A stretch of 58,903 nucleotides of DNA from an uncultured Ruthenibacterium sp. (GTDB taxonomy: Bacteria > Bacillota > Clostridia > Oscillospirales > Ruminococcaceae), in NCBI GenBank assembly GCA_910587145.1, contig CAJUMH010000002.1, positions 11,546 through 70,448 on the forward strand, in the 5' to 3' direction. A program made the translations under genes and the position numbers. Shown one piece after another: positions 1 to 9,107 of the stretch. Numbering within the stretch: position 1 is the stretch's first letter; each line of letters begins with the position of its first letter. The notes under the pieces are model-generated. The model saw only the letters and a program-made list of their open reading frames with translations. It was not told where the DNA came from and did no database searches.

Positions 1-101
1 TCGGAATACCGATGCACGGCTCGGAATACCGATGCACGGCTCGGAATACCGATGCACGGCTCGGAATACCGATGCGGCGGCCCGGAATGCCGATGCGGCG
101 G
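1..101. repeat. 20-bp tandem repeat upstream of argH
   Basis: Three identical 20-bp units occupy 1-60. A fourth with a three-base change follows at 61-80, and a diverged 21-bp unit at 81-101. The array begins at the window edge, so its true length is unknown. It lies just upstream of argH; the frame is open through it, but there is no ribosome binding site there, so it is treated as non-coding. Confidence 0.9.
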
Positions 102-167
102 CGCTTGCTTTTTACAGGGAGATATGATACGATATTCTCGCCTGAAACGGGAAAGGGGAATGGTTAC

Positions 168-1505
168 ATGGCGGATACATATACAACCAGATTGTGGGGC
201 GGACGCTTTCGCGAGGACGAGGATGCCCTGATGCATCATTTTAACAGCGAATGCTGGCGCACCGAATGGCTGGTGGAGCCGGATATCGAGGGCAGCCTTG
301 CGCATGTGGCGATGCTGGGGGAGTGCGGCCTGCTTACCGCGGCCGAGGAGCAGGCCATCACGCAGGGCCTGCAGGAGATTCTGGCGGATTACCGGGCGGG
401 CAGGATCGCCTATACCGAAGAATACGAGGACGTGCATACGTTTGTGGAACTGCAGCTCATTCGCCGCATCGGCGATGTGGGCAAAAAGCTGCATACCGCG
501 CGCAGCCGCAACGATCAGTGCAATGTGGATATGAAGCTGTATGTCAAACGGCAGGCAAAGTACATCGGTTCACTGATTGAAGCGCTGTGCGGCACGCTGC
601 AGCGCACAGCCGAGGCAAACCCGTGGATCATGCCCGGCTATACCCATTTGCAGCGCGCGCAGGTGGTTACCTTTAAGTATTATCTGCTGGCGTACCGCGA
701 GATGCTGCTGCGGGACGAAAAACGCCTGAAAAACGCCGTGGAGGTAATGGACGAGTGCCCGCTGGGCTGCGGCGCTCTGGCCGGCACAACGCACGCCATC
801 CACCGCGATTTTACCGCGCGGGCGCTCGGCTTTGCGGGCGGGCCGTGCGCAAATTTCATTGACGGCGTTTCGGACAGGGATTTTGTGCTGGAGGTGCTGG
901 CGGATTTCAGCATTTTGATGATGCATCTTTCGCGCCTTTCGGAGGAACTGATTTTATGGAGTAGCGCGGAATTCGGCTTTATTGTTCTGGACGACCGCTA
1001 TACCACGGGCTCGAGCATTATGCCGCAGAAAAAGAACCCGGACGGCGCCGAGCTGGTGCGCGGGCGCACCGGGCGCGTGTACGGCGATCTGCTGGCGCTT
1101 TTGTGCGCGATGAAGGGGCTGCCGTTGGCCTATAATAAGGATATGCAGCAGGATAAAGATTCCTTTGCCGATGCGCTGGATGCCGTTACGGCGTCGCTGT
1201 TGATTATGGAACGCATGATCGGCACGCTGCGCGCAAAGCCAAAGGCAATGCGCGCGGCTGTGAAGCGCGGTTTTCTGAACGCGACCGAGGTGGCGGATTA
1301 TCTGGTGGCAAAGGGCGTGCCCTTCCGCGACGCGCACGGCATTGTAGGGCGTATCGTCATCTACTGCGAGGACGCGCAAAAGGCCATCGAGGAACTCTCG
1401 CTGGAAGAGCTTTTGCAGTTTTCGCCCGTATTTGAGAAGGATATTTTCGATTATATCGATTACGACGCCATTTTGCAAAAGGGCATTAAAAAAGAGATGC
1501 TGTAA
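168..1505 (+). CDS. argH: argininosuccinate lyase
   Basis: Cytosolic enzyme of the last step of arginine synthesis: argininosuccinate is split to arginine and fumarate. The 445-residue product matches the usual family length of about 460. The fumarase/aspartase-superfamily signature GSSIMPQKKNPD is at residues 281-292 and carries the mobile-loop catalytic serine. The substrate-binding block HTARSRNDQ is at 109-117 and the conserved TH pair at 159-160. The ATG at 168 was chosen because a GGAAAGGGG ribosome binding site lies just upstream and the family N-terminus (WGGRF near residue 10) then falls in place. The frame stays open to base 12 only because it runs through the tandem repeat. No argG or other arginine gene is adjacent. 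Confidence 0.97.
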   Translation: MADTYTTRLWGGRFREDEDALMHHFNSECWRTEWLVEPDIEGSLAHVAMLGECGLLTAAEEQAITQGLQEILADYRAGRIAYTEEYEDVHTFVELQLIRRIGDVGKKLHTARSRNDQCNVDMKLYVKRQAKYIGSLIEALCGTLQRTAEANPWIMPGYTHLQRAQVVTFKYYLLAYREMLLRDEKRLKNAVEVMDECPLGCGALAGTTHAIHRDFTARALGFAGGPCANFIDGVSDRDFVLEVLADFSILMMHLSRLSEELILWSSAEFGFIVLDDRYTTGSSIMPQKKNPDGAELVRGRTGRVYGDLLALLCAMKGLPLAYNKDMQQDKDSFADALDAVTASLLIMERMIGTLRAKPKAMRAAVKRGFLNATEVADYLVAKGVPFRDAHGIVGRIVIYCEDAQKAIEELSLEELLQFSPVFEKDIFDYIDYDAILQKGIKKEML

Positions 1506-1547
1506 AATCCGTGCAGACAAAGGGCACGGACGGTTAAAAATACCCGA

Positions 1548-1650
1548 AAAAGCGCCTGCCGGCGCCAAGGCATACGCTCCCATCCCCAAACAGTTTCTTT
1601 TGACTGCCCTTGGGAAGGGAGCGTATGCCGTTTGCCGTGCAGGCGCTTTT
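1548..1650 (+). terminator. long two-part hairpin after argH
   Basis: Two nested inverted repeats face each other: an outer 12-bp stem (1548-1559 with 1639-1650) and an inner 13-bp stem (1569-1581 with 1617-1629). The loop is about 35 nt. The right outer arm ends in TTTT and a T-rich stretch follows near 1660. It probably ends argH transcription, but it is longer than a normal intrinsic terminator. Confidence 0.55.
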
Positions 1651-1781
1651 CTGCGGCGGTGGCTTTTTTCCCTTTTCTGTGTTAAAATAGAAAAAGCGAT
1701 TTTCGGATTTATCCTGCCCGAACGAGTGCCTTTCTGCCGCGCGCTTTTCGGCGGCGCGCCGATTTTTAAAGGGAGATGCTT

Positions 1782-3974
1782 ATGCGTAGCAAACTATGGA
1801 TCCGTGTCTGGCTGAAGCGGCTGGTGCGTTATCTGGCTGTGCCGCTCGCGTTTTGCGCCGTGCTGGGCCCGCTGTATGGCATCATGCGCCAGCAGACGGA
1901 AATGGCGCAGCTGGCAGACGTCTCCGAGCAGCTGTCCACAGCGATCAATACGTTTGAAGGCTATCTCAGCGATTTGCGGTTTACGACAAACCGGCTGTTC
2001 AACGACGACGTGTTCAACCGGCTGGCCGCCAGCAACGATGATCTGATCGGCGATTATATGACGCCCTACGACGCATCCTCGCTGCTCTCGGATCTTACCT
2101 ACAGCATGTCCTATGTCACATACAGCTATGTCACATTTGCGCGCAACCAGTTTGTGGTGGATCCATATCGCTTTTTCGACAGCTACAGCAGATTTTATCC
2201 CGGAGCGGCCGAATACGAGGGGATCAGCGAGGCACAATGGGCGGCATGGAAACAGACGCGCAGCCTGCGCTGTCTGCCGCTGCACAGCGTTGCGCTGAAC
2301 CGGACGATCTACCCAGACCTGTACCTCACGCTCTGCCAGCCGTATCTCACCTCGGGCGGGCAGTTTCGGGGCGCCTGCACGATCCTAATCCGGGAAAAGC
2401 ATCTGCGGTCGCTGTTCCTTCCAATGGAAAAATGGCGCGAGGACGGTTTGTTCTGCGTTGTACAGGACGACGGCACGGTGCTGATGCGCCACAATTATGC
2501 CGGCGACGGCCGGATATTTGCCGATGCCAAAACCGGGATGCAGCGCTACGAGGGCCAGACCTATCTGTTTGTTTCACGCCGGATCGAACCGCTGAACGCG
2601 AACGCGGTGCTTGCGCTGCCGTATTCCGTCTACGGGGAAAACATGCGCGCCGTTACGCAGGCCGTGTGGCTGTATCTCGGGGCGGGGCTTGCGGCCTGCC
2701 TTGTGCTGAGCGCGCTGATGACCGTTTTTGATATGCGCGAGATGCGCCCGATCTTTGATATGCTGCAGAGCGAGGACGCGGTGAACAACCGGTTGTTTAC
2801 CGATCTGGTCGTGCAGAAGCTGCACAATCATGGACAACTGAAGGAGGAGCTGGAGCGCATGCGCGGCGAACTGGAGCATAGCCGTATGGAGGCCGCGCTC
2901 ACAACGGGCGTATTCAGCTGTTTGGAGGAGCAGAAAAGCCTGCAGGAGCTGCTGGGGCTGACAGAGCATAATTATCTGCTGCTGCTGCCGTGCGCAGAGG
3001 CGGAAAACGCCGAGGTGAGCGCGGAGCTGCGGCTGATGATGATCGACGAGCAGGTGCGGCAATGCTACCGCAGGCCGCAATTTGTCTATCAAACAACCGG
3101 CGGCAGCATTCTTGCCATTCTTACGCTGGGAACGGGCGAGGAGGCCGAGCAGATACGGATGTGCCGCCAGACGGAGGAACTGTACACCCGGCTGGAGCTG
3201 GAAGAGCCGCTTGTTTTGAGCGGACGGTTTTCCGGCATCGGGGAGCTGTCGTCCGTATACTGGCAGGCGCGGAATATGCAGCGCTATGCCGACCGAACAC
3301 AGAAGGTGTGCTATCTGAACGGCGAAAGCCTTGTGCGGGCCTCCACGCCGGATATTGTCAGCCTGGAGCGGCTGAACGGATACCTGCTTTCCGGCTGCGG
3401 ACAGGAGGCGCAGTCGCTGATTTGCGAATTTTTTAATGTGGAGCAGCTTTCGCCGCAAAACTTCCAGCAGGCGTTCTTCAGCGTGCGCGGCGTTTTGCTC
3501 AGCGCGGCGCAGAAGGTGGGCGGCGAGGATGTGAGCTATCTGTGCTCCTACGACAGCCGCCGCACGGCCCATCGTCAGGTGCAGGATCTGTGCGACTGCT
3601 GCTTCGAGATCTGCAGCGAGGTGGAGCTTTTGCGGCGCAGCCACAACGAGGCGCTGCAGCAGCGGATCCTCGCGTGGCTGGGCGAGCAGTATACGCGGCC
3701 GGAGCTGAACGTCGCCATGACGGCGCAGCAGTTCAACCTCTCGAAAAAGTACGTCTCGCAGTTTTTAAAGGACCGCACAGGCAAGAGCTTTACGGAATAT
3801 CTGGAGGAACTGCGCCTTACGCGTGCGATGGAGCTGCTGCGCGGCTCGGAATACAGCATTACGGAGATTGCGCTGCAATGCGGCTTTGCGGCGCAGAATA
3901 CCTTTTATAAGGCGTTCCGCCGCCGCTTCGGCATCTCGCCCTCCGCTGTGCGGCGCCAGGGACGGGACGGCTGA
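1782..3974 (+). CDS. membrane-anchored AraC-family regulator (YesS-like)
   Basis: A 730-residue regulator with a transmembrane helix near residues 12-32, an extracytoplasmic sensor region of about 250 residues, a second helix near 290-312 (VWLYLGAGLAACLVLSALM), a linker, and a C-terminal AraC-type double helix-turn-helix in the last 100 residues (ITEIALQCGF followed by FYKAFRRRFGISP). Proteins of this build (YesS/YtdP type) sense extracellular or imported sugars and switch on neighbouring LplABC-type importers and glycosidases, which matches the locus at 4,062-12,725. The ATG at 1782 is preferred over the one at 1776, because AAAGGGAG at 1768-1775 abuts the first but is correctly spaced for the second. 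Ligand and target sites are not known. It converges on the GH36-like gene. Confidence 0.9.
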   Translation: MRSKLWIRVWLKRLVRYLAVPLAFCAVLGPLYGIMRQQTEMAQLADVSEQLSTAINTFEGYLSDLRFTTNRLFNDDVFNRLAASNDDLIGDYMTPYDASSLLSDLTYSMSYVTYSYVTFARNQFVVDPYRFFDSYSRFYPGAAEYEGISEAQWAAWKQTRSLRCLPLHSVALNRTIYPDLYLTLCQPYLTSGGQFRGACTILIREKHLRSLFLPMEKWREDGLFCVVQDDGTVLMRHNYAGDGRIFADAKTGMQRYEGQTYLFVSRRIEPLNANAVLALPYSVYGENMRAVTQAVWLYLGAGLAACLVLSALMTVFDMREMRPIFDMLQSEDAVNNRLFTDLVVQKLHNHGQLKEELERMRGELEHSRMEAALTTGVFSCLEEQKSLQELLGLTEHNYLLLLPCAEAENAEVSAELRLMMIDEQVRQCYRRPQFVYQTTGGSILAILTLGTGEEAEQIRMCRQTEELYTRLELEEPLVLSGRFSGIGELSSVYWQARNMQRYADRTQKVCYLNGESLVRASTPDIVSLERLNGYLLSGCGQEAQSLICEFFNVEQLSPQNFQQAFFSVRGVLLSAAQKVGGEDVSYLCSYDSRRTAHRQVQDLCDCCFEICSEVELLRRSHNEALQQRILAWLGEQYTRPELNVAMTAQQFNLSKKYVSQFLKDRTGKSFTEYLEELRLTRAMELLRGSEYSITEIALQCGFAAQNTFYKAFRRRFGISPSAVRRQGRDG

Positions 3975-4061
3975 GCGTCGCCTCGGGCGTTTGGGGCGTC
4001 TCTTTTGGGCCGTCCGCCGCGAGCAGGCGCCGCCGGGCGGCGATGGGCGCGGGGCGACGCT

Positions 4062-6083
4062 TTACCGGTTTGTCGGCAGGCTGCGTCGCGGCGCGCTCTG
4101 CCATTGATAGAGCGCATAGGCGCGCGGCCCGGCAGTCTGCAGGCGCAGCGTGCCGCTGCCCGTGCACCGGGCGCGCACCGGGCGGTTTGCGCATAAAAGC
4201 TGCAGGCGGGCGTTTCCCGGCACGCCGGAAAAGGTAAAGGCATTTTCCGGCGTATCCTCACGCAGCAGCAGGAGATAGCCCGCCCGCCGCCGGTGGTTTG
4301 TGAAAAGAAAACCTGTAAATGACCGGCCGTCCGGCTCCTGCCCTATCGGCTGCACGTCGCACAGCCACAGCGCATCCCGATGCTGCCGGTATATACGCAC
4401 AATGCGGCGCAGACGCTTTGTGTCCACGTTCGCAAGGCCGCTGAGCTCCATCCAGAAGAGCGGCTGGGCAGCCAGAACGCAGGCAAACAGATAATCGGCC
4501 GAAAAGCGCAAGGGCGCGAACGGATCGTTTTGATACCGTGCCGCGTTGCGCCGGGGATTGAGCAGCTCGAACAGCATGCGCTGGGCAGGAATGTACCGGG
4601 ATAAAAGCCACAGATTGCGCAGCGTGCGGTGCGGGTAGTAGCTGCCAAAATCCGTATAGCGGTTTTCCACAAAGAGCGTGCCGTATTCCCGCGCGCAGAG
4701 GTATCCAAGGCGTTCCTCGGCGGTGATGTCCTGCTGGAGCAGAATGCGGTTTTCGCTGCCCACGCAGACGGCCCGCAAAAAAGCGAGATACTGCGCGCGG
4801 GCCTGGGGCGTGCGCAGCTTGACGCCGTCCAGCTTGAACATCGCGATGCCGCACGTGCGCCACAGCTGCAAAAGCGTATCCGCATCCCTCTGCCAGTGTG
4901 CAAAATTTTCGGAGGAATCCGGCGAAAACCACAGCCCCAGTGCGATGCCGTGCGCGGCCGCATATTCTGCCACGGGCTTCAGCCCGCGGGGAAAGCGCTG
5001 CGGGTGCGGCGTCCAAAAATCGGCGTCGGCTGCATAATAGCCCTCCCAGACGCCGCCGTCCGGGCGCGCGGAATTAACCGTAACGCCCTTTTGCCAGCCG
5101 TCGTCAATTTGCACCGCATCCAGCCCTAAGAAGGCGGCGCGAGCAATCTCCCGCAGAATGAACGCCTCGCACACCCGCGCGTCCCGGCTTCGGTCGCCCC
5201 AGGTGTTGGAGGTGAGCAGCGCGTGCCGCTGCCACGGCGCGCGCCAGCCCAGCCGGTAGAACGCGCGATACTGCGGCCAGAGGCCCTCGGCCGGGGCAAC
5301 GCCCAGCACGCAGGCGCAGCCGGCGCCGCTGTGAGGCGGCGCGCCCGCGCACCCGTTTTGCAGCACATACAGGCACCCGCCCGCAAGGCGGAACTGCGCG
5401 TCCGGCGCCGGCGTGACGGGCGCGTGCCGCGCGGCCAGCAGCGCCTCGCCGGAGAGCCTGTCCTCCACGGTAAAAAAGCTGCCGGACGCCTCGACCTGCT
5501 CCGCGGGATAGACGGGCGCGCCATGCTCCCACACAAGGGTGTCATGGATGTCGGTTTGGTCCAAAAGGCGCGTGCACCGCCATTGCAGATGGCCGCCGGG
5601 CAGGGGAACCGCAGCCATAATGTCGCCGTATGCGCGGCGCGCCGCCGCGCTCGCTTGCCGCTCCACGCCCGTTGCGGCTGCGGCCCCGCCGGCCGGAGCC
5701 GGCAAGAAGGCGTTCTGCGGCGGATTTTCCCATTCTGCCCACATCGTGAGAAACGGGCTTTCGGGGTACAGCACAAAGCAGCGGCTCACGCTGCGCGCGC
5801 CCTGCCGCCAAGTGCAGCGCACAAGCCAGCGCGCAGCGCGCAGCCCCTCTGCGAGGGGCCGCGCCTCCCACTGCGGCGGCGCTCCGGGGGGCTGCATGCA
5901 GGCGAGCGGTACGGCCGCGCCGCCGGGCGCCTGCCAGCAAAAGCCCGTGGCGCGGTTTTCCACACAGCGAAGGGCGAGGCCGTCTGCCTCCAGCTGCCAG
6001 CGGGTGCGCAGCGCGGCATTTTGCAGCACGGCCTCGCCGTTTCCGGCGGCAAGCAGGCAGTCCCGCCATGCAAGGCGCGTCAT
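4062..6083 (-). CDS. GH36-like alpha-galactosidase family glycosidase
   Basis: A 673-residue intracellular glycoside hydrolase of clan GH-D type (no signal peptide). An N-terminal beta-rich domain precedes a TIM barrel carrying QIDDGW at residues 325-330 and GLWFSPD near 383-389. FKLDG at 416-420 has Asp419 in the position of the GH36 catalytic nucleophile. ENRYTDFGSYYPHR follows. The family cleaves alpha-linked galactose and related sugars; the exact specificity cannot be read from sequence. The ATG overlaps the TGA of the upstream glycosidase by four bases (6080-6083), which indicates translational coupling. It is the last gene of the minus-strand carbohydrate locus and meets the AraC-type regulator tail to tail, with about 87 bases between them. 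Confidence 0.8.
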   Translation of the reverse strand: MTRLAWRDCLLAAGNGEAVLQNAALRTRWQLEADGLALRCVENRATGFCWQAPGGAAVPLACMQPPGAPPQWEARPLAEGLRAARWLVRCTWRQGARSVSRCFVLYPESPFLTMWAEWENPPQNAFLPAPAGGAAAATGVERQASAAARRAYGDIMAAVPLPGGHLQWRCTRLLDQTDIHDTLVWEHGAPVYPAEQVEASGSFFTVEDRLSGEALLAARHAPVTPAPDAQFRLAGGCLYVLQNGCAGAPPHSGAGCACVLGVAPAEGLWPQYRAFYRLGWRAPWQRHALLTSNTWGDRSRDARVCEAFILREIARAAFLGLDAVQIDDGWQKGVTVNSARPDGGVWEGYYAADADFWTPHPQRFPRGLKPVAEYAAAHGIALGLWFSPDSSENFAHWQRDADTLLQLWRTCGIAMFKLDGVKLRTPQARAQYLAFLRAVCVGSENRILLQQDITAEERLGYLCAREYGTLFVENRYTDFGSYYPHRTLRNLWLLSRYIPAQRMLFELLNPRRNAARYQNDPFAPLRFSADYLFACVLAAQPLFWMELSGLANVDTKRLRRIVRIYRQHRDALWLCDVQPIGQEPDGRSFTGFLFTNHRRRAGYLLLLREDTPENAFTFSGVPGNARLQLLCANRPVRARCTGSGTLRLQTAGPRAYALYQWQSAPRRSLPTNR

Positions 6084-8818
6084 GCCGTGCCGCCTGTGTG
6101 CGGCTTCAGCGACAATTCCACTGTGCCGGGCGCATCGGCTTCAAGCGTTATCTCCCACAGTCCGCTGTGGCGTTCGCGCGCCTGGGCAAGGCGCGCGGTG
6201 GCCGAAACCTGTACCGCGCCGGGTGTAAGCGCCGCCAGTACGGTAAGGCGGCCTGCGCGCGTGCAATCCAGCATGGCCGTCACCCCGGCGTTATCCGGCA
6301 GCCACTGCGCTGTGCGGATAAACGTGTCAAAGCCGGCTGTCAGCGTGCCGGGTACGTAATAGCTCGCGAACCACTGTACCACGGGAGAGGAAAGCCCGCT
6401 GAACTGGTGCCAGCCCGCGCCGCGCCGTGATTCGATCATAAAGTGCTCAAAGCAATGGTACGAAGCGGCGCACTCCTCCTGCCAAAGGCGCAGGGCGGTA
6501 TCCGCAATTTGAAAAGCAAATCCGGCCTTGCCCGCGTCCAGCGCGGCCTTGAAGAACAGCCATTGGTAGGGCATCCACACCGCGCCGTTCCAATAGCCGT
6601 CGCGGCGATAATAGGGCGCGGCACGGTCTACGGTGGAAAGACCGCAGTCTGTCCACAGACGCTGCGGATCCTCTAATTTCTGCCACAGACATGCGGCCTG
6701 CCCGGGCGAGCATGCGCCTGCGAACAGCGGCGAAGCCCCGCCGAGCCCCATATTCCAGTTGGCGCCGGTCCCGTCCCGCAAAACCGAGAGAGGGCGACCC
6801 TGCTCGTCGTGCAGCACATAGCCGAAGTAGCCCGCTTCGGCGTCCCATGCGTGGGCGTCCAGCGCCGCCGTAAGGCGCGCGGCGTCCGCGTCGTAGCGCG
6901 CGGCATCCTGCGCGCGCTCCAAAAGCCGCGCCGTGTAGGAGAGCAGCTTTGCGCAGCGCACGGCGTGCGCCGTTGTCACCACGGGCGCGCAGACGGCCTG
7001 CAGGCGCTGCGCGCGCACGGCCTGCTGCGGGGGATAGTCGTCCCAGCCGCCGGAATTGTAAAAATAATCCCACGGGCGCAAAAGCCCGCTGCCAAGATCT
7101 GCCGTGGTGCTGCCGCCCGCCTGCCCTGTAAAAAAGGCATAGTACTGCGCAAGGCGCGGATAACAGTATTCGGCCAGCGCACGGCTTTGCGTGCGGTTGA
7201 GCAGCTCGGCAAACAGATAGAACTGCGTGGGTACCATCGAGCCGTGGTGGATAAAGGCAGTTTCGTCGTCGCCGGGCGGCGTGAGATAAGCGTTCAGGCA
7301 GTCGAAGCCGCGCCGGGCTGAAAACCGTGCCAGGCCCATGCCAATGAAGCCGGAATCCCAGGTATACAGGCTGTCCCACCAGCGGCCGGGCGTGTTGTGG
7401 CGGATGTACTGCCCGCGTGTGTAGACGGGGTATACCACATTGGAGCAAACCACGGCCTGCATTAGCTGCTGGCCCAGCCGCAGATGCTCGCCCGCCGGCA
7501 GGCACGGCGCTGGGGCAAGCGCGCGTGCGGCATGGCGCCATGCGGCTTCAAAGCCGTTTTCCGCGCGCAGCCTGCGGCACAGCGCGGCGGCGGCTTCGGG
7601 CGTATCTGCGCAGCAGACGGCGCCATAGAGAACGCGTGTTTTATGCGCCTCTAACGGAATGGGCCGCAGGAATACGTTGGTAAAATGGCCCTTCCCGTTG
7701 CCGCGCAGTGTGGAGGATACGTGATCGTGCACCGTATCGCGCAGGAAAATATCCAGCTCGTCGTTTTCAACCTCGCGGATCTGCGCGTTGCCGTATTCCC
7801 AGAGCACGCCATAGCATTCGCGGATGTGCGGATATTGCAGTGTTAAAAAATGCTCTGCTTCATATTTTTGCAGGCAGGGCTGCGCACCGCTGCCGCGCGG
7901 CGTAACGGCGAAATCACTTTGAAGCGATTCTTCGCACAGAACAAAGCAATCCAGTTTTGCCGCGCCGGTACCGCCCGCTGTCAGCGTGAGGGAAAACGCG
8001 CCCGCCGCAATGGGCCCGGCCAGCCGCAGGCCGGTAATCGCGGGCTCGGCGCAGGGGGAGAGCGTCAGCGTATCGCCTGTGGAGAGTGTGTAGACAGAGG
8101 CCTCGTCGCTGCTGTTGACATAGCGCACGCAGAGACAGGGCGCCTTCAGCGTCTGCGGCAGGCAGAAGGTATACGAAACCGTATCCCCCCTGCCGCAGGG
8201 CATAGGCTGGCCGAACGGCCCGCGCCCCGCCGCGCAGCCAAAGCCCATTCCCACGCCGTACCCGCGAAAAAAGCCGGGCACGGCCTCTTCGGCGCGCCGC
8301 ATACCGTCCCAGCACAGGCCGTCTGTGGGGCGCGGTACGGCAAAGCGCAGATCCTCGTAATCGTTTGCCGCGCAGAACGCGGCGCCCTCCGGCAGGCGCA
8401 CGTTTGCGCCTGTCAGTGCAAAATTTCGATACGACGGCACGGGGTCGTGCGCGCTCGCCATGTAATGCAGCACAAGATTTTGCGGCGTATCGGTATCGTT
8501 ATGGCATTCTGCGCGGATTAGGCGCGCGTTTTCTCCCAGCGGCGCAAAGGAGATGTCCGCATAAACGCGGTCTTTCCATTCCAGCTCGTGCCGCAGCGTA
8601 TAGCAGGAAAGGTCGGGCGCGGCCTGCCACACATGATAGCCGCTTTCGTACCGCACATTCGGCACGTCCACGCGGCGGCGGTACAGGCCGGGGAATACGG
8701 CAAGATCAAAGCGAACGCCGTCGTTGGCGGCGGGAATGTGCGAAATACCGCTGTAAAGCTTTGTGTACGGCCCCCACGCGGGCAGCGAGAGATCGTGTGT
8801 TTGAAATTCCGTTTTCAA
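6080..8818 (-). CDS. (alpha/alpha)6-barrel glycoside hydrolase, MGH1/GH63-like
   Basis: A 912-residue enzyme. The first half is beta-rich. The second half has a six-hairpin barrel of the kind seen in GH63/GH37 and mannosylglycerate-hydrolase-like families, recognised by WDSGFIGMGLARF, the WDDYPPQ segment and YWNGAVWMPYQWL, which resembles the YW-G-VW substrate-binding block. No signal peptide is visible, so it probably acts on oligosaccharides after import. The start is the TTG at 8818: AAAGGAG sits 7 bases upstream, whereas the upstream in-frame ATG lacks a ribosome binding site and would overlap the hairpin region. It is coupled to the GH36-like gene by an ATGA overlap. Substrate is unknown; an alpha-L-rhamnosidase-like or glucosidase activity is also possible. 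Confidence 0.75.
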   Translation of the reverse strand: MKTEFQTHDLSLPAWGPYTKLYSGISHIPAANDGVRFDLAVFPGLYRRRVDVPNVRYESGYHVWQAAPDLSCYTLRHELEWKDRVYADISFAPLGENARLIRAECHNDTDTPQNLVLHYMASAHDPVPSYRNFALTGANVRLPEGAAFCAANDYEDLRFAVPRPTDGLCWDGMRRAEEAVPGFFRGYGVGMGFGCAAGRGPFGQPMPCGRGDTVSYTFCLPQTLKAPCLCVRYVNSSDEASVYTLSTGDTLTLSPCAEPAITGLRLAGPIAAGAFSLTLTAGGTGAAKLDCFVLCEESLQSDFAVTPRGSGAQPCLQKYEAEHFLTLQYPHIRECYGVLWEYGNAQIREVENDELDIFLRDTVHDHVSSTLRGNGKGHFTNVFLRPIPLEAHKTRVLYGAVCCADTPEAAAALCRRLRAENGFEAAWRHAARALAPAPCLPAGEHLRLGQQLMQAVVCSNVVYPVYTRGQYIRHNTPGRWWDSLYTWDSGFIGMGLARFSARRGFDCLNAYLTPPGDDETAFIHHGSMVPTQFYLFAELLNRTQSRALAEYCYPRLAQYYAFFTGQAGGSTTADLGSGLLRPWDYFYNSGGWDDYPPQQAVRAQRLQAVCAPVVTTAHAVRCAKLLSYTARLLERAQDAARYDADAARLTAALDAHAWDAEAGYFGYVLHDEQGRPLSVLRDGTGANWNMGLGGASPLFAGACSPGQAACLWQKLEDPQRLWTDCGLSTVDRAAPYYRRDGYWNGAVWMPYQWLFFKAALDAGKAGFAFQIADTALRLWQEECAASYHCFEHFMIESRRGAGWHQFSGLSSPVVQWFASYYVPGTLTAGFDTFIRTAQWLPDNAGVTAMLDCTRAGRLTVLAALTPGAVQVSATARLAQARERHSGLWEITLEADAPGTVELSLKPHTGGTA

Positions 8819-8952
8819 GAAAACGCTCCTTTCTTCAGGGCGATCCCACATCAGAAATGCGCCCGGGCTGCGCCGGGCAAAGCGGCGGCGGGCGCAACGG
8901 GCGCCAAGCCGGCAGACCGTTCCGGCAGGGGGATCGCCTTTCTGGGGACCGC

Positions 8953-8977
8953 AAAAAAACCGCCCGCAAGGCGTTTT
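8953..8977 (-). terminator. terminator-like hairpin between importer and glycosidases
   Basis: A short GC stem (AACGCC with GGCGGTT, read on the minus strand) is followed by seven T. Together with the stronger hairpin at 9027-9072 it separates the importer genes from the glycosidase pair, so the glycosidases probably receive reduced read-through or have their own promoter. Confidence 0.5.
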
Positions 8978-9026
8978 ATGAAACGCTTGCACAGCGCCCG
9001 CGCGGCATGGCGGGCACAAAACACGC

Positions 9027-9072
9027 AAAAAAGGGGCGCGCCCGCCGGAAAATGCTCCGGGCGCGCCCCGCG
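9027..9072 (-). terminator. intrinsic terminator after importer permease
   Basis: Read on the minus strand, a stem of about 13 GC-rich pairs (arms 9033-9048 and 9057-9069) ends in six T at 9032-9027. It lies about 35 bases beyond the stop codon of the second permease gene. Confidence 0.8.
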
Positions 9073-9107
9073 CCGCCTTGCGAAAGCAGAGAGAGCGGAC
9101 GGTACGG

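Noticed and set aside
5223..6359. Long plus-strand frame opposite the glycosidase genes
   Set aside because: Shadow of the GH36-like and MGH1-like genes; Arg/Pro-rich composition and no ribosome binding site.
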